The notes under the pieces: model-generated
Databases searched by the model: none
What the model saw: the letters and a program-made list of their open reading frames with translations, nothing else
Told to the model about the DNA's origin: nothing
Position numbers and translations under genes: made by a program
Assembly (NCBI RefSeq): GCF_023700755.1
Contig: NZ_JAMKOJ010000003.1
Location: 471,944-535,943, forward strand
DNA from: Allorhizobium sonneratiae
GTDB taxonomy: Bacteria; Pseudomonadota; Alphaproteobacteria; Rhizobiales; Rhizobiaceae
Direction of reading: 5' to 3'
DNA length: 64,000 nucleotides
Part shown: positions 9,267-18,806 of the stretch, one piece after another
Numbering within the stretch: position 1 is the first letter of the stretch
Layout: the number at the start of each line of letters is the position of its first letter

Positions 9267-10787
9267 GTGCAGGTCGGGATCGATATGGGAACCGTGGCGG
9301 GCGGTCAGCCTGCCAAGCTCGATATCGAAGAGCTTCTGGCGACGCGTTTGCTGGTGCAGGGCAATTCCGGATCGGGCAAGTCGCATCTGTTGCGGCGGCT
9401 TCTGGAGCAATCGGCGCAATGGGTGCAGCAGGTCATCATCGACCCCGAAGGCGATTTCGTTACCCTTGCCGATAAATATGGCCATATCGTTGTCGATGGC
9501 GAACGCAGCGATGGCGAGTTGATCGGCATTGCCAACCGCATCCGACAGCATCGCGTCTCCTGTGTGCTGACGCTGGAAGGGCTGGATATCGAGCAGCAGA
9601 TGCGCGCTGCAGGCACTTTTCTCAACGGTCTTTTCGATGCCGAGCGTGAATTCTGGTATCCGGTGCTGGTGGTGGTGGACGAAGCGCAGATGTTTGCCCC
9701 TTCCGTCGGTGGCGATGTGTCGGAAGATGCGCGCAAGCTGTCGCTCGGCGCCATGACCAATCTGATGTGCCGCGGGCGAAAGCGCGGTCTGGCTGGCGTG
9801 ATCGCCACGCAGCGACTGGCAAAGCTTGCCAAGAATGTCGCCGCCGAAGCCTCGAATTTCCTCATGGGTCGCACCTTTCTCGATATCGATATGGCCCGCG
9901 CCGCCGATCTTTTGGGCATGGACCGGCGGCAGGCGGAAATGTTCCGCGACCTGAAACGCGGCAATTTCGTTGCCCTCGGTCCGGCTCTGTCGCGCCGTCC
10001 GCTGCCGATCGTCATTGGGACGGTGGAAACATCGGCGCGCTCGTCGAGCCCGAAGCTGATGCCGCTGCCGGAAGCGCCGCAGGATGTGGAAGAGCTGATC
10101 TTTACCCCCGATCCGGAAGAATTTACCCGGCCACTCACCCGCCGGACCCCGCCTGCGCCACGCCCGACCACCGATATTCTGGCGGAACTGGCCAAGGCCG
10201 CCCCTGCCGCCGCTGAAGAGAGCACATCGAGCCGTCCTGCAAGCCAGCCGGACCTGTCGCCGGAAGAGCGCGAGGAGCGGCTGTCCGCAGTTCTGTCGGA
10301 AATTCTCGATGATCCGCAGGCGGCTTATCGCACCGATTCCGTGCTCTATCAGGATTTCCTGGTGCGGGTGCGCATGCGTCGTGTCAGCGGTCCGCCCATG
10401 GCCATGGGTGAATTTCGCCGCCGGGTGGCGGTTGCCCGCGCCGGGGTGGATGCCGAGACAGCAGCCTCCGAAGGCTGGCAGACGGCACTCGCTCTCTCGG
10501 CCAGGGTTTCTGATGATTTGCAGGGCGTGTTCCTGCTGATGGCGAAGGCTGCACTCTGCAAGGAGCCTTGCCCCTCGGATCAGCGCATTGCCCGCGCCTA
10601 TGGCACCCATTCGGCGCGTCGTGCCCGCCGTCTTCTTGGCTATTTCGAGGAGCAGGGTCTGGTCGTGGTGCATACGGATTTTTCCGGCAAGCGCATCGTC
10701 GCCTTTCCCGATCTCGATGCCGAGACCGCGGCTGGCGATCCGAATGCGGCGGAAGAGGCCGACGACACGCGCAGTGCTGCCGAATAA
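9267..10787 (+). CDS. ATP-binding protein, HerA/DUF87-like P-loop ATPase
   Basis: 506 residues from GTG 9267. Walker A GNSGSGKS at residues 32-39 and Walker B LVVVDEAQ at about 134-141, followed by MCRGRKRGLAGVIATQRLA, the typical sensor region of HerA/FtsK-type ATPases. The C-terminal 200 residues are a Pro/Ala-rich linker and a predicted helical domain. HerA relatives are hexameric DNA translocases, often paired with NurA nuclease; no nuclease partner is seen beside it. A stand-alone chromosomal gene in this group is common in alphaproteobacteria. Confidence 0.8.
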   Translation: MQVGIDMGTVAGGQPAKLDIEELLATRLLVQGNSGSGKSHLLRRLLEQSAQWVQQVIIDPEGDFVTLADKYGHIVVDGERSDGELIGIANRIRQHRVSCVLTLEGLDIEQQMRAAGTFLNGLFDAEREFWYPVLVVVDEAQMFAPSVGGDVSEDARKLSLGAMTNLMCRGRKRGLAGVIATQRLAKLAKNVAAEASNFLMGRTFLDIDMARAADLLGMDRRQAEMFRDLKRGNFVALGPALSRRPLPIVIGTVETSARSSSPKLMPLPEAPQDVEELIFTPDPEEFTRPLTRRTPPAPRPTTDILAELAKAAPAAAEESTSSRPASQPDLSPEEREERLSAVLSEILDDPQAAYRTDSVLYQDFLVRVRMRRVSGPPMAMGEFRRRVAVARAGVDAETAASEGWQTALALSARVSDDLQGVFLLMAKAALCKEPCPSDQRIARAYGTHSARRARRLLGYFEEQGLVVVHTDFSGKRIVAFPDLDAETAAGDPNAAEEADDTRSAAE

Positions 10788-10819
10788 TGCCTTTTGTGAA
10801 GGTCTGGACAGGAGACGCG

Positions 10820-11806
10820 ATGGCCAAGGTGACGGGACGTCGGGCTTTTCTGGGATGGATGCTGTGGAGTTCTGCAGCATGGGCATCCGACAAGACATCG
10901 CTCTCTGAAGACGCATCGGCGCTTTATACAGGCTCAATCGGCCACAGGCAGCCTGCCGTATCGGAAGAGATCCGGCTCTGGCCGGATGCGCCACCGGGCG
11001 GTGGCGGACCAGAGGGCGCGCCGCATGTTGGCCATCATGGTGCAGTCTCCCATATCGCAACGCCGGTCATGCGCATGGTGCTGCCGGAAAGGCCGAATGG
11101 CACATCGGTGCTGATTGCCGCCGGTGGCGGTTATCGCTTCGAGGAGATCGAAAAGGAAGCCATGGCGGGGGCGGATTGGCTGACCGCGCGCGGTGTCACA
11201 GCCTTTGTCCTCACCTATCGTTTGCCCGGTGAGGGCTGGCTTGCCGGGCCGAAAGCACCGCTTCAGGACGCCGCCCGCGCCATGCGGCTGATCCGCTCCA
11301 GAGCCAGGAGCCTTTCTCTTGACCCCGACCGTATCGGCTGCATGGGATTTTCGGCGGGCGGTCATCTGATGGGCATGTTGGCGACCCGCTTCGATGAGAG
11401 GCTTTATCCGCCGCAGGATGCCGCAGACAGCCTCTCGGCTAGACCGGATTTTGCCATTCTTGCCTATCCGGTGATCACGCTGAAACCTCCTTATGATCAT
11501 ACCTCAACCCGCAAACAGTTGATCGGCAGCCATCCATCGGCTAAAGAAACGGCGGAATGGTCGGTGGAAACCCATGTCAAAAAAGGCGATCCGCCGTTCT
11601 TTCTTGTGCAGGCGAAAGACGATCCGATTTCCAATATCGAAAACTCGATGATCATGCGGGCTGCGCTGAAAAAAGCGGGCGTTCCGGTTAAGCTCGAAAT
11701 CATGGATAAGGGTGGCCATGGCTTTGCCATGGGTAAAGGCCATGACGGTCACGTCACCTGGACGCCGATGCTGGAAACATGGATGCGGTCGAACGATCTG
11801 TTGTAA
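10820..11806 (+). CDS. exported alpha/beta hydrolase (esterase/acetyl-xylan-esterase-like)
   Basis: 328 residues from ATG 10820 with GGAGACG upstream. N-terminal signal peptide (RR at residues 7-8, hydrophobic FLGWMLWSSAAWA, cleavage near residue 22; the twin Arg makes Tat export possible). Oxyanion loop AAGGGYRFEE (100-109), nucleophile GFSAG (Ser178), acid Asp267 or Asp268 (QAKDDP) and His300 (GGHGF) complete the triad. Belongs to the BD-FAE/pectin- and xylan-deacetylase-like branch; substrate unknown. Follows the ATPase gene by 32 bp but functions look unrelated. Confidence 0.82.
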   Translation: MAKVTGRRAFLGWMLWSSAAWASDKTSLSEDASALYTGSIGHRQPAVSEEIRLWPDAPPGGGGPEGAPHVGHHGAVSHIATPVMRMVLPERPNGTSVLIAAGGGYRFEEIEKEAMAGADWLTARGVTAFVLTYRLPGEGWLAGPKAPLQDAARAMRLIRSRARSLSLDPDRIGCMGFSAGGHLMGMLATRFDERLYPPQDAADSLSARPDFAILAYPVITLKPPYDHTSTRKQLIGSHPSAKETAEWSVETHVKKGDPPFFLVQAKDDPISNIENSMIMRAALKKAGVPVKLEIMDKGGHGFAMGKGHDGHVTWTPMLETWMRSNDLL

Positions 11807-11828
11807 GCCCGCACCTTGTCTCTTGTCG

Positions 11829-12797
11829 TTATTTTCCGGTGACAAAGCCGAATTCGCTTGCCTGGTCTTTCAGCGCGGCACAGGCGTTCTCCCAGGCGGT
11901 ATCGCCCTCATGCAGTGCCGACTGCAGATAGGCCCAGCTCATTCTCTGCGTGATCGCCAGCCGATCGGGATTTTCGTCGTCTGCTTCTTTGGCATCGAAG
12001 CCCGAAATGCCCCCCAGTCCGTGTTTTGCACCAATCAGTGTCAGCAGATAATCGGCTCCGGGGCTCTCATGGAAGGGATCGGCATGCCAGTCGGCACCGC
12101 GTTTGGTTAGATGCGGGCTGGTGTCACTGTCGCCATAGACCACCAGCGCCTTGCTCGTCATCGTCGAAAAATCCGTATTCAGCACGGAATAATGCTGCGC
12201 GGCATAGTCGCTGAGATCCTTGCCGCCATTGCCGGGTGCCGCCAGCAGCACGCCCGCCTTGATACGTGGATCGTGAAGTCTGGCATTGCGCGCTACCGCG
12301 TCATTCGGGTCGGTCATGCGTGCGCCAAGCAGCAGCGAGACCGTATGCCCACCCAGTGAATGCCCGACGGCGGCGATCTTCTGGTGATCGATCCGGCCCC
12401 TGATAAAGGGAGCCATGGCCTCGATCTCCTCCAGACGATCAATAATCAATCGCATTTCCTCGGCCCGGATACGGCAAAACAGCGGGCCATCCGGGGCCGT
12501 CGGCTCCAGACCGGCGACCTTGGAATTGGCGTGGCTCGCCTGAATGACGACAAAACCGTGTTCGGCATAAAACTGAGCCAGTGGCCCATAACCATCCTTG
12601 GAGGGGAGATAAAGTGAGGGACCATGGCCATGCGAAAGCAGGATCACTGGTAGATGATCACCCTCCATGGGGGCTGTGATCCTGAGTTCCAGCGGTGTCG
12701 AACGTCCTGGCGCAGACAAGGAAACACGGTTCAAAGAAAGCGTCGTGCGCTCTTCATTGACCGGAATGAAGCCGGCCATATGGATCAATCTGTTCAT
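11829..12797 (-). CDS. alpha/beta hydrolase (PAF-acetylhydrolase/chlorophyllase-like)
   Basis: 322 residues, no signal peptide evident. The fold is shown by VILLSHGHGPSLYL (oxyanion region, residues 51-64) and the nucleophile elbow GHSLGG with Ser147; a late Gly-rich His segment (GAKHGLGG) supplies a candidate catalytic His. Divergent from the tetR gene with about 133 bp between; two matching palindromes lie in the gap, so this hydrolase is the likely regulated target. Confidence 0.8.
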   Translation of the reverse strand: MNRLIHMAGFIPVNEERTTLSLNRVSLSAPGRSTPLELRITAPMEGDHLPVILLSHGHGPSLYLPSKDGYGPLAQFYAEHGFVVIQASHANSKVAGLEPTAPDGPLFCRIRAEEMRLIIDRLEEIEAMAPFIRGRIDHQKIAAVGHSLGGHTVSLLLGARMTDPNDAVARNARLHDPRIKAGVLLAAPGNGGKDLSDYAAQHYSVLNTDFSTMTSKALVVYGDSDTSPHLTKRGADWHADPFHESPGADYLLTLIGAKHGLGGISGFDAKEADDENPDRLAITQRMSWAYLQSALHEGDTAWENACAALKDQASEFGFVTGK

Positions 12798-12852
12798 GAG
12801 GAATGGTCCTATCGGGGGTGGAAAACCTGATGCTATTGCCGTATAAAGAAAA

Positions 12853-12891
12853 CGGAGCCTTGTTCCGATTTATATACGGAACATTGTTCCG
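12853..12891. promoter_or_regulatory. paired operator for the divergent TetR regulator
   Basis: A perfect 15-bp palindrome CGGAACATTGTTCCG lies at 12877-12891 and a close copy CGGAGCCTTGTTCCG at 12853-12867, 24 bp apart, in the gap between the hydrolase (-) and tetR (+). Spacing and position fit autorepression by the TetR dimer and control of the hydrolase. Inferred; no binding data. Confidence 0.75.
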
Positions 12892-12930
12892 TTTATCAAG
12901 GGAAATTTTGCCCTGTCGAAGGAGAGGTGT

Positions 12931-13527
12931 GTGACGGAGAGCCAGAATGCTGCACAGGATGTGAAGGGCGAGGACAGGCGTGGCCTGCGAGCCGATGCCC
13001 TGCGCAATGAGGATGCGGTGCTGGAGGCTGCGAAAGCGGCTTTTGCTGAACAGGGTGTCGATGTGCCGGTCAGGGATATTGCCGCACGGGCAGGGGTGGG
13101 CATTGGCACGCTTTATCGCCGCTTTCCCAAGCGCTCCGATCTTGTGGCCGCCGTGTTTCGCCAGCAGGTGGATGCTTGTGCCAAAGAGGCCGCTGCGCTG
13201 GCGGCAATCCATGCGCCGGTTGAGGCGTTAATCTTATGGCTGAGGCGTTATTTGCAGTTTCTGGCCGCCAAGAAAGGGCTGACAAGTGCGCTGCATTCCG
13301 GCGATCCAGCCTATGACAGCCTGCCCGATTATTTTCGCGGGAATTTCGAGCCGGCGCTTTCCATGCTGATGCAAAGGGCGGTTGCTGCTGGAGACATCCG
13401 GGAGGGGATCGATCCCTACGACCTGTTGCGGGTTGTGGGTGGCCTCTCCGCCGCTGCCCATGGCGAAGAGGATTTTCTCGAGCGCATGTTCGCTCTGGTT
13501 ATCGATGGTTTGCGTTATCGCGCCTGA
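12931..13527 (+). CDS. TetR/AcrR family transcriptional regulator
   Basis: 198 residues from GTG 12931 with GGAGAGG just upstream. HTH at residues 47-66 (VRDIAARAGVGIGTLYRRFP) in a standard TetR N domain; the C-terminal ligand domain is helical and unclassified. Divergent partner of the hydrolase at 11829-12797; likely senses a small molecule that the hydrolase acts on. Confidence 0.88.
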   Translation: MTESQNAAQDVKGEDRRGLRADALRNEDAVLEAAKAAFAEQGVDVPVRDIAARAGVGIGTLYRRFPKRSDLVAAVFRQQVDACAKEAAALAAIHAPVEALILWLRRYLQFLAAKKGLTSALHSGDPAYDSLPDYFRGNFEPALSMLMQRAVAAGDIREGIDPYDLLRVVGGLSAAAHGEEDFLERMFALVIDGLRYRA

Positions 13528-13549
13528 GGCAGTCTGAGACGGGAGCCGC

Positions 13550-14785
13550 TTACGCGGCCCGCTCTTCCCAGACTTTGACAAGTTCGACAATGGTGCGGGC
13601 GGAAATCTCCATGTCCTGCACACTCACCCATTCCAGCGGCGAGTGATAGGCGTGGCCGCCGGTATAGATATTGGGGCAGGGCAGGCCCATGAAGGAGAGG
13701 CGTGAGCCGTCCGTGCCGCCGCGAATGCTGGTGAGTTTCGGCGTCAACCCCACACGGCGCACGGCTTCGGAGAGATTGTCCACCACCTCCGGGTGCTGGT
13801 CGAGCACCATTTTCATGTTGCGATATTGTTCATGCACTTTGAAACTGTGGCTGGAGCCGGGATAGTCCTGCATCACACTTCGGGTGATCTCTTCGAGCAG
13901 CTTTTCCTTTTGGTGCAGGCCGTCCACCTCGAAATCGCGGATGATGAAGCCGATTTTCGCACCTTCCATTGCGCCGGTGATGCCGGTTGGATGAATGAAG
14001 CCCTGACGGCCTTCGGTGGTTTCCGGCGCCATGTCCTTTGGCAGACGGGCGATGATGGCGGAGGCGATGCGGATGGCGTTTTCCATCCGCCCCTTGGCCG
14101 TGCCGGGATGAATGGCGACACCGCTGATCTCGATATCCACCGCATCGGCGGAAAAGGTCTCGTTCTCGATCTCGCCCACCGTGCTGCCATCCAGCGTATA
14201 GCCGAAAGCAGCGCCCAGCTTTTTCAGATCGACCTTGTCGGCGCCGCGGCCGATTTCCTCATCCGTGGTGAAGAGGATTTTCACCGCACCGCGTTTGATC
14301 TCCGGATGGTCGAGCAGAAACTGTGCCGCCGTCATGATTTCGGCAATGCCCGCTTTGTCATCCGCGCCGAGAAGTGTGGTGCCGTCGGTGGTGACGATAT
14401 CATGGCCGATCTGGTTTTTCAGTTCGGGATTGTCGCTGACGCGGATCACCTGATTTTGGTCGCCGGGCAGCACGATGTCGCCGCCCTGATAATTTTTCAC
14501 CAGCTGCGGTTTGACATGGGTGCCGGTAAAATCCGGGGCCGTATCCATATGCGAGCAGAAGCAGATGACGGGAACCGTCTTGTCCGAGGTGGCGGGGATC
14601 GTTGCATAGACATTGCCATGCTCGTCGAGATGGGCATCGGCAAGACCCATGGCCTGCAATTCCTTTTCCAGCAGGCGGCCGAGGTCTTTCTGCTTTTCCG
14701 TGGACGGCTGGGCACCGGAGAGCGGGTTGGACTGGGTGTCGATCACCACATAGCGCAGAAAACGGTCAAGGATTGTATCGGTCAT
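13550..14785 (-). CDS. pepT: peptidase T (tripeptide aminopeptidase)
   Basis: 411 residues, M20B metallopeptidase removing the N-terminal residue of tripeptides in the cytoplasm. Zn-site motifs seen: CSHMDTAPDF (His and Asp), LLGADDKAGIAEIM (bridging Asp), TTDEEIGRGAD (catalytic Glu pair), then the dimerisation domain and GGTDGSRLSFMGLPCPN with NIYTGGHAYHSPLEW near the C terminus. Start at 14785 (MTDTILDRFL) is favoured over 14797 because GATGAG precedes it. Confidence 0.93.
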   Translation of the reverse strand: MTDTILDRFLRYVVIDTQSNPLSGAQPSTEKQKDLGRLLEKELQAMGLADAHLDEHGNVYATIPATSDKTVPVICFCSHMDTAPDFTGTHVKPQLVKNYQGGDIVLPGDQNQVIRVSDNPELKNQIGHDIVTTDGTTLLGADDKAGIAEIMTAAQFLLDHPEIKRGAVKILFTTDEEIGRGADKVDLKKLGAAFGYTLDGSTVGEIENETFSADAVDIEISGVAIHPGTAKGRMENAIRIASAIIARLPKDMAPETTEGRQGFIHPTGITGAMEGAKIGFIIRDFEVDGLHQKEKLLEEITRSVMQDYPGSSHSFKVHEQYRNMKMVLDQHPEVVDNLSEAVRRVGLTPKLTSIRGGTDGSRLSFMGLPCPNIYTGGHAYHSPLEWVSVQDMEISARTIVELVKVWEERAA

Positions 14786-14827
14786 AATCTCATCCATCTC
14801 ATAGGAAGAGTGATCTATAGACCGGTT

Positions 14828-14852
14828 TCCCGCCGCAGGGAATGCGGCGGGA
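14828..14852. terminator. stem-loop after terC-like gene
   Basis: Perfect 9-bp stem tcccgccgc / gcggcggga with a 7-nt loop, 8 bases past the stop codon of the TerC-family gene (read on the minus strand). No T tract, so termination is uncertain. Confidence 0.45.
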
Positions 14853-14859
14853 CGAGGGT

Positions 14860-15846
14860 TTATTTCGCTTCGATTTTGTTTCCCCGATCTTTCGTGGCCC
14901 AGAGCGAGCCGAGAATGCCGGCTGCCAGAATGCCAAGCGTGATGCCAAGTGACAGAAGCGGCGGGATTTTCGTCAGGCCCAGCATGTCGGCAATGAAAAT
15001 CTTAGAGCCGATGAACACCAGAACCACAGCCAGTGCATATTTGAGATAGGCAAAGCGGTGGATAAGCGCCGAGAGGGCAAAATAGAGCGCGCGCAGCCCC
15101 AGAATGGCGAAGATGTTCGAGGTATAGACCAGATAGGGGTCGGTGGTGATGGCGAAGATCGCCGGGATCGAATCGACGGCAAACACCAGATCGACGAATT
15201 CCACCATGATCAGCGCCAGAAGCAGCGGCGTGATATAGGTCTTGACCCTGCCGGTCGTCTCATCGGCCTTGCGCACGACGAAATGGTCGCCCTCGAGCTT
15301 TTCCGTCACCGGCAGGTGACGGCGCACGAATTTAAGCACTGGATTGGTCGAGACATCATATTCCTTGTCGGCCGATAGCAGCATTTTGATGCCGGTAAAC
15401 ACCAGAAAGGCGGCGAAGATATAAAGCACCCAATGATAGCTTTCGACGATCGCCGCACCGCCGGCAATCATAATGCCGCGCAGGATGATGACGCCGAGAA
15501 TGCCGAACAGCAGCACCCGGTGCTGATAGGCGCGCGGAATGGCGAAATAGCTGAAAATCATGGCAATGACGAAGATATTGTCCATTGCCAGGCTTTTTTC
15601 GATGACGAAGCCGGTCATATATTCAAGGGCGGCCTGACTGCCTGATAGCCACCAGATCCAGCCGCCAAAGGCGACGCCAAGGGTGATGTAGAAGGCGGAA
15701 AAGGCGAAGCTTTCGCCCATGCCGATCTCCTTGCTGTTTTTATGCAGCAGGCCAAGATCGAGAATGAGAAGAAAAGCAACGACGGCGAGAAAGAAAAGCC
15801 ACATCCAGACGGGCTTGCCCAGAAAGTCGACCCAAAGAAATTCCAT
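14860..15846 (-). CDS. TerC/Alx family integral membrane protein
   Basis: 328 residues from ATG 15846 (AGGGAAT upstream); the longer frame upstream would swallow the rpsD promoter and is rejected. About nine hydrophobic helices. Conserved TerC charges in membrane segments: LILDLGLLHKNS, SLAMDNIFVIAMIF, VFTGIKMLL, VEFVDLVFAVDSIPAIFAIT. The family includes Alx and YkoY-type manganese exporters and TerC of tellurite resistance; manganese or metal handling is the most probable role. Confidence 0.85.
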   Translation of the reverse strand: MEFLWVDFLGKPVWMWLFFLAVVAFLLILDLGLLHKNSKEIGMGESFAFSAFYITLGVAFGGWIWWLSGSQAALEYMTGFVIEKSLAMDNIFVIAMIFSYFAIPRAYQHRVLLFGILGVIILRGIMIAGGAAIVESYHWVLYIFAAFLVFTGIKMLLSADKEYDVSTNPVLKFVRRHLPVTEKLEGDHFVVRKADETTGRVKTYITPLLLALIMVEFVDLVFAVDSIPAIFAITTDPYLVYTSNIFAILGLRALYFALSALIHRFAYLKYALAVVLVFIGSKIFIADMLGLTKIPPLLSLGITLGILAAGILGSLWATKDRGNKIEAK

Positions 15847-16180
15847 TATGCGGGATTCCCTGCCGGAAGGGTTTGGGATTGCAGCGACGACATCACGAAA
15901 GTCCGGCTCTCGCGTCAGAGGGGCCCGTCTCTGCATTGAAGCCAAGATAATCACGCAAACGTGAAGTTCAAGCGGGGCGGTTGACATTTTTCTGTCCAAT
16001 GCGTAAAGACCCCGCCAACGCCGGGTGGAGACGCCCGGTGTATTCATGACATGTCCCGTGGCATCTCCGTTCTTTTGAATGTGGGAGCCTGTCAGGAGAG
16101 GCCGAGAGGCAATCCAGAGGAGGGCGTGTTTCCTCGACAAACTGGCCCTTTCGGGCCGCCAAGAACAAGAAGGAAATACG
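15847..16180. other. rpsD upstream region
   Basis: Non-coding. Carries the rpsD promoter at 15981-16009, a leader of about 165 nt, and a short hairpin GGCCCTTTCGGGCC (16144-16157) 23 bases before the rpsD start, a possible site for regulation of initiation. Confidence 0.55.
15981..16009 (+). promoter_or_regulatory. sigma70-type promoter for rpsD
   Basis: TTGACA (15981-15986), 17-bp spacer, TAAAGA (16004-16009). The -35 box is a perfect consensus and the spacing is optimal. Transcript would start about 16016, giving a leader of about 165 nt before rpsD. Confidence 0.7.
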
Positions 16181-16798
16181 ATGAGCAAGCGCGCTGCATC
16201 GAAGTATAAAATTGATCGCCGCATGGGCGAAAATATCTGGGGCCGTCCGAAGTCCCCGGTCAATCGCCGCGAATACGGCCCCGGCCAGCACGGCCAGCGC
16301 CGCAAGGGCAAGCTCTCCGACTTCGGCGTTCAGCTGCGCGCCAAGCAGAAGCTGAAGGGCTATTACGGCGATATCCGTGAAAAGCAGTTCCGCGCCACCT
16401 ATGACGAAGCCAACCGCCGCAAGGGCGACACCGGCGAAAACCTGATCGGCCTGCTGGAATCGCGTCTGGACGCCATCGTCTACCGCGCCAAGTTCGTGCC
16501 GACCGTGTTTGCTGCCCGTCAGTTCGTCAACCACGGCCACGTGACCGTCAACGGCGTTCGCGTCAACATCGGTTCCTACCGTTGCAAGGCTGGCGACGTT
16601 ATCGAAGTGCGTCAGAAGTCGAAGCAGCTCGTCACCGTGCTGGAATCGGTTCAGCTCGCAGAACGCGACGTTCCGGACTATATCGACGCTGACCACAACA
16701 AGATGGTTGCGACCTTCGTTCGCGTTCCCGGCCTCTCCGACGTTCCGTATCCGGTCGTCATGGAGCCGCAGCTGGTCGTCGAATTCTATTCACGCTGA
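16181..16798 (+). CDS. rpsD: 30S ribosomal protein S4
   Basis: 205 residues from ATG 16181 (AGAAGGAAA upstream). S4 nucleates 16S rRNA 5'-domain assembly. N terminus [21 protein letters not shown] is the alphaproteobacterial form; the S4 RNA-binding domain is seen as [20 protein letters not shown] with [13 protein letters not shown]. Stand-alone gene with its own promoter and terminator, as in other Rhizobiales. Confidence 0.98.
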   Translation: MSKRAASKYKIDRRMGENIWGRPKSPVNRREYGPGQHGQRRKGKLSDFGVQLRAKQKLKGYYGDIREKQFRATYDEANRRKGDTGENLIGLLESRLDAIVYRAKFVPTVFAARQFVNHGHVTVNGVRVNIGSYRCKAGDVIEVRQKSKQLVTVLESVQLAERDVPDYIDADHNKMVATFVRVPGLSDVPYPVVMEPQLVVEFYSR

Positions 16799-16817
16799 TT
16801 TTATTACGCTTTTGGAG

Positions 16818-16842
16818 AAGCCGCCCTATGGGCGGCTTTTTC
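16818..16842 (+). terminator. intrinsic terminator of rpsD
   Basis: Stem AAGCCGCC / GGCGGCTT with a short loop followed by TTTTT, 20 bases after the rpsD stop. Confidence 0.9.
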
Positions 16843-16900
16843 TGTTTGCAGTGCAGCACATTCTGGTGAAAATAAGGAAGAACTGCGTCAGGATCGGGAC

Positions 16901-17827
16901 ATGAATCTGCAAGAGATCGTCGATGATATCGCCTCTGCGATGAAGCCCCGCCTGGGTGAAGGCAAGATTGCCGATTACATTCCGGAGCTGGCGCGCATCG
17001 ATGCGAAGCAGTTTGGTCTGGCGGTGACAACCGTTGATGGTGAAACCTTCACGGCGGGTGATGCTTCTGTGCCGTTTTCGATCCAGAGCATTTCCAAGGT
17101 GTTCATGCTGACGCTGGCCCTTGGCAAGGCGGGCGAAAGCATCTGGTCGCGGGTGGGGCGGGAGCCTTCGGGGTCTGCCTTCAATTCGATCGTGCAGCTG
17201 GAGCATGAGCACGGGATACCGCGCAATCCCTTCATCAATGCGGGCGCCATCGTCATTACGGATATGGTGCTCGCGGGCCATGCACCGCGTGAGGCCATCG
17301 GTGAGTTTCTGCGCTTTATGCGCTATCTGGCCGATGATGACAGTATAACGATTGATGAAAAGGTTGCCCGTTCCGAGCAGAAAACCGGCTATCGCAATGT
17401 GGCGCTGGCCAATTTCATGCATGCCTTCGGCAATCTGCACCATGCCGCCGAACTCGTGCTCGGGGTTTATTTTCACCAATGCGCGCTGGCCATGAGTTGT
17501 GTGCAGCTCTCCCATGCGGGGCTTTATCTCGCCAATCGTGGAACCAATCCGCTGACCGGTTTTTCGGTGGTGTCGGAAAAGCGGGCGCGGCGCATCAATG
17601 CATTGATGCTCACCTGCGGCCATTATGACGGATCTGGCGATTTTGCCTATCGCGTCGGTCTGCCCGGTAAGAGCGGCGTCGGCGGTGGCATTCTGGCGAT
17701 AGCGCCAGGCAAGGCTTCCATTGCAGTATGGTCGCCGGGACTGAACAAGGTGGGCAATTCCGCGCTCGGTTCCGAGGCGCTGGAAATGCTCACACAGCGC
17801 ACGGGATGGTCGGTGTTCGGCCATTGA
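16901..17827 (+). CDS. glsA: glutaminase A
   Basis: 308 residues. Hydrolyses L-glutamine to glutamate and ammonia; in Brucella-type bacteria glutaminase supports acid resistance. The serine-beta-lactamase-like catalytic S-x-x-K is visible as S63-I-S-K66 (SIQSISKVF), with [10 protein letters not shown] and the C-terminal [11 protein letters not shown] motif typical of the family. Starts 59 bases after the rpsD terminator. Confidence 0.95.
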   Translation: MNLQEIVDDIASAMKPRLGEGKIADYIPELARIDAKQFGLAVTTVDGETFTAGDASVPFSIQSISKVFMLTLALGKAGESIWSRVGREPSGSAFNSIVQLEHEHGIPRNPFINAGAIVITDMVLAGHAPREAIGEFLRFMRYLADDDSITIDEKVARSEQKTGYRNVALANFMHAFGNLHHAAELVLGVYFHQCALAMSCVQLSHAGLYLANRGTNPLTGFSVVSEKRARRINALMLTCGHYDGSGDFAYRVGLPGKSGVGGGILAIAPGKASIAVWSPGLNKVGNSALGSEALEMLTQRTGWSVFGH

Positions 17828-17983
17828 TTGAATTGTGCTGCCGGTTTTAACCGGATCTGTGGATTTCGGTTGTATATATCTCCGCTCTTCAATCTGCGTG
17901 AGATGTTTGAAGATGACGGGTCAAGCCGGCGGCGGCCCAGTTCGGCAAGGAAAGGCGTCCGAGATGCGGGCGTGAGGCAGATG

Positions 17984-18772
17984 ATGGACATGAAAACAAC
18001 GGGAGCACGGCCCTGCATCGTCGCAGATGGCTATGGTCTGTCTCCGGGCGTTGATCAGGCGATCCGCACGCTGATTGCCGAAGGAAAAATTTGCGGTACA
18101 AGCTGCATGACGGTGTTTGACGATTGGCGTGACGAGGCGGAACTGCTTTTGCCGGTGGCGCAGGATCATGGCACCGCGCTTGGCCTGCATCTCACTTTGA
18201 CCAACTTCAAGCCTTTGAGCGGGGTGAAACCTATGTGCAGCATGCGCCGCCGCATGGTGCAATCGCTGCTTGGCGGTATCGACAAGGGCAAGCTGCAACG
18301 GGAGCTGGATGCCCAGTTGAACGCCTTCATTGATGTGGTGGGACGCACACCGGATTATATCGACGGGTATCAGCATGTGCATTATTTTCCGGTTGTGCGG
18401 GAATGGCTGATTGCAAGGCGCGACCTTTTGATCAGCCCGCGCGGCCATGCGCCCTGGCTGCGTGGCGAGCCGGATGCGAATCTGGCGAACACCCTGTCTC
18501 AGCGACTATGCATCACGGCCATCAAACGCATGGCTGTTGGCTTCAATCGGCAAATGGCCGAAGCCGGTTATCAGGTGCGTGGTCCGTTGACCGGGTTTTA
18601 CATGCGTCGCAATCCACAAGGCTTCGCCGCCACCTTGAAGCATATCATGCGCAATGCGCCCAAAAACGCGGTGATCATGTGCAAGCCGGGTCATGCCGAT
18701 GCCGTTTTGCAATCCCGTGATCGGCAGATGAAGGCGCGTGAGGTTGAATTTGCCGAGCTGATGCGGCAATAA
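17984..18772 (+). CDS. ChbG/HpnK (YdjC) family deacetylase-like protein with altered metal site
   Basis: 262 residues from ATG 17984, chosen because GAGG lies 6 bases upstream; ATG 17981 is an alternative. The family removes acetyl groups from sugar polymers or hopanoid precursors. N-terminal motif here reads [10 protein letters not shown] where the family has ADD(F/Y)G; the second Asp, a metal ligand, is Gly16. Other family motifs are kept: GLHLTLTNF, and [10 protein letters not shown] with the metal His residues. The change could abolish or alter catalysis. Single gene between glsA and ttcA. Confidence 0.75.
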   Translation: MDMKTTGARPCIVADGYGLSPGVDQAIRTLIAEGKICGTSCMTVFDDWRDEAELLLPVAQDHGTALGLHLTLTNFKPLSGVKPMCSMRRRMVQSLLGGIDKGKLQRELDAQLNAFIDVVGRTPDYIDGYQHVHYFPVVREWLIARRDLLISPRGHAPWLRGEPDANLANTLSQRLCITAIKRMAVGFNRQMAEAGYQVRGPLTGFYMRRNPQGFAATLKHIMRNAPKNAVIMCKPGHADAVLQSRDRQMKAREVEFAELMRQ

Positions 18773-18806
18773 GCGCCAATCCTGTTTTCGCGAAAAGGCG
18801 CCGATC

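Noticed and set aside
9240..11060. 606-codon minus-strand ORF over the ATPase and hydrolase genes
   Set aside because: Runs antisense through two good genes; Arg/His-rich shadow composition.
12931..14797. tetR and pepT as one divergent unit
   Set aside because: They are convergent at 13,527/13,550 and share only the intergenic end.
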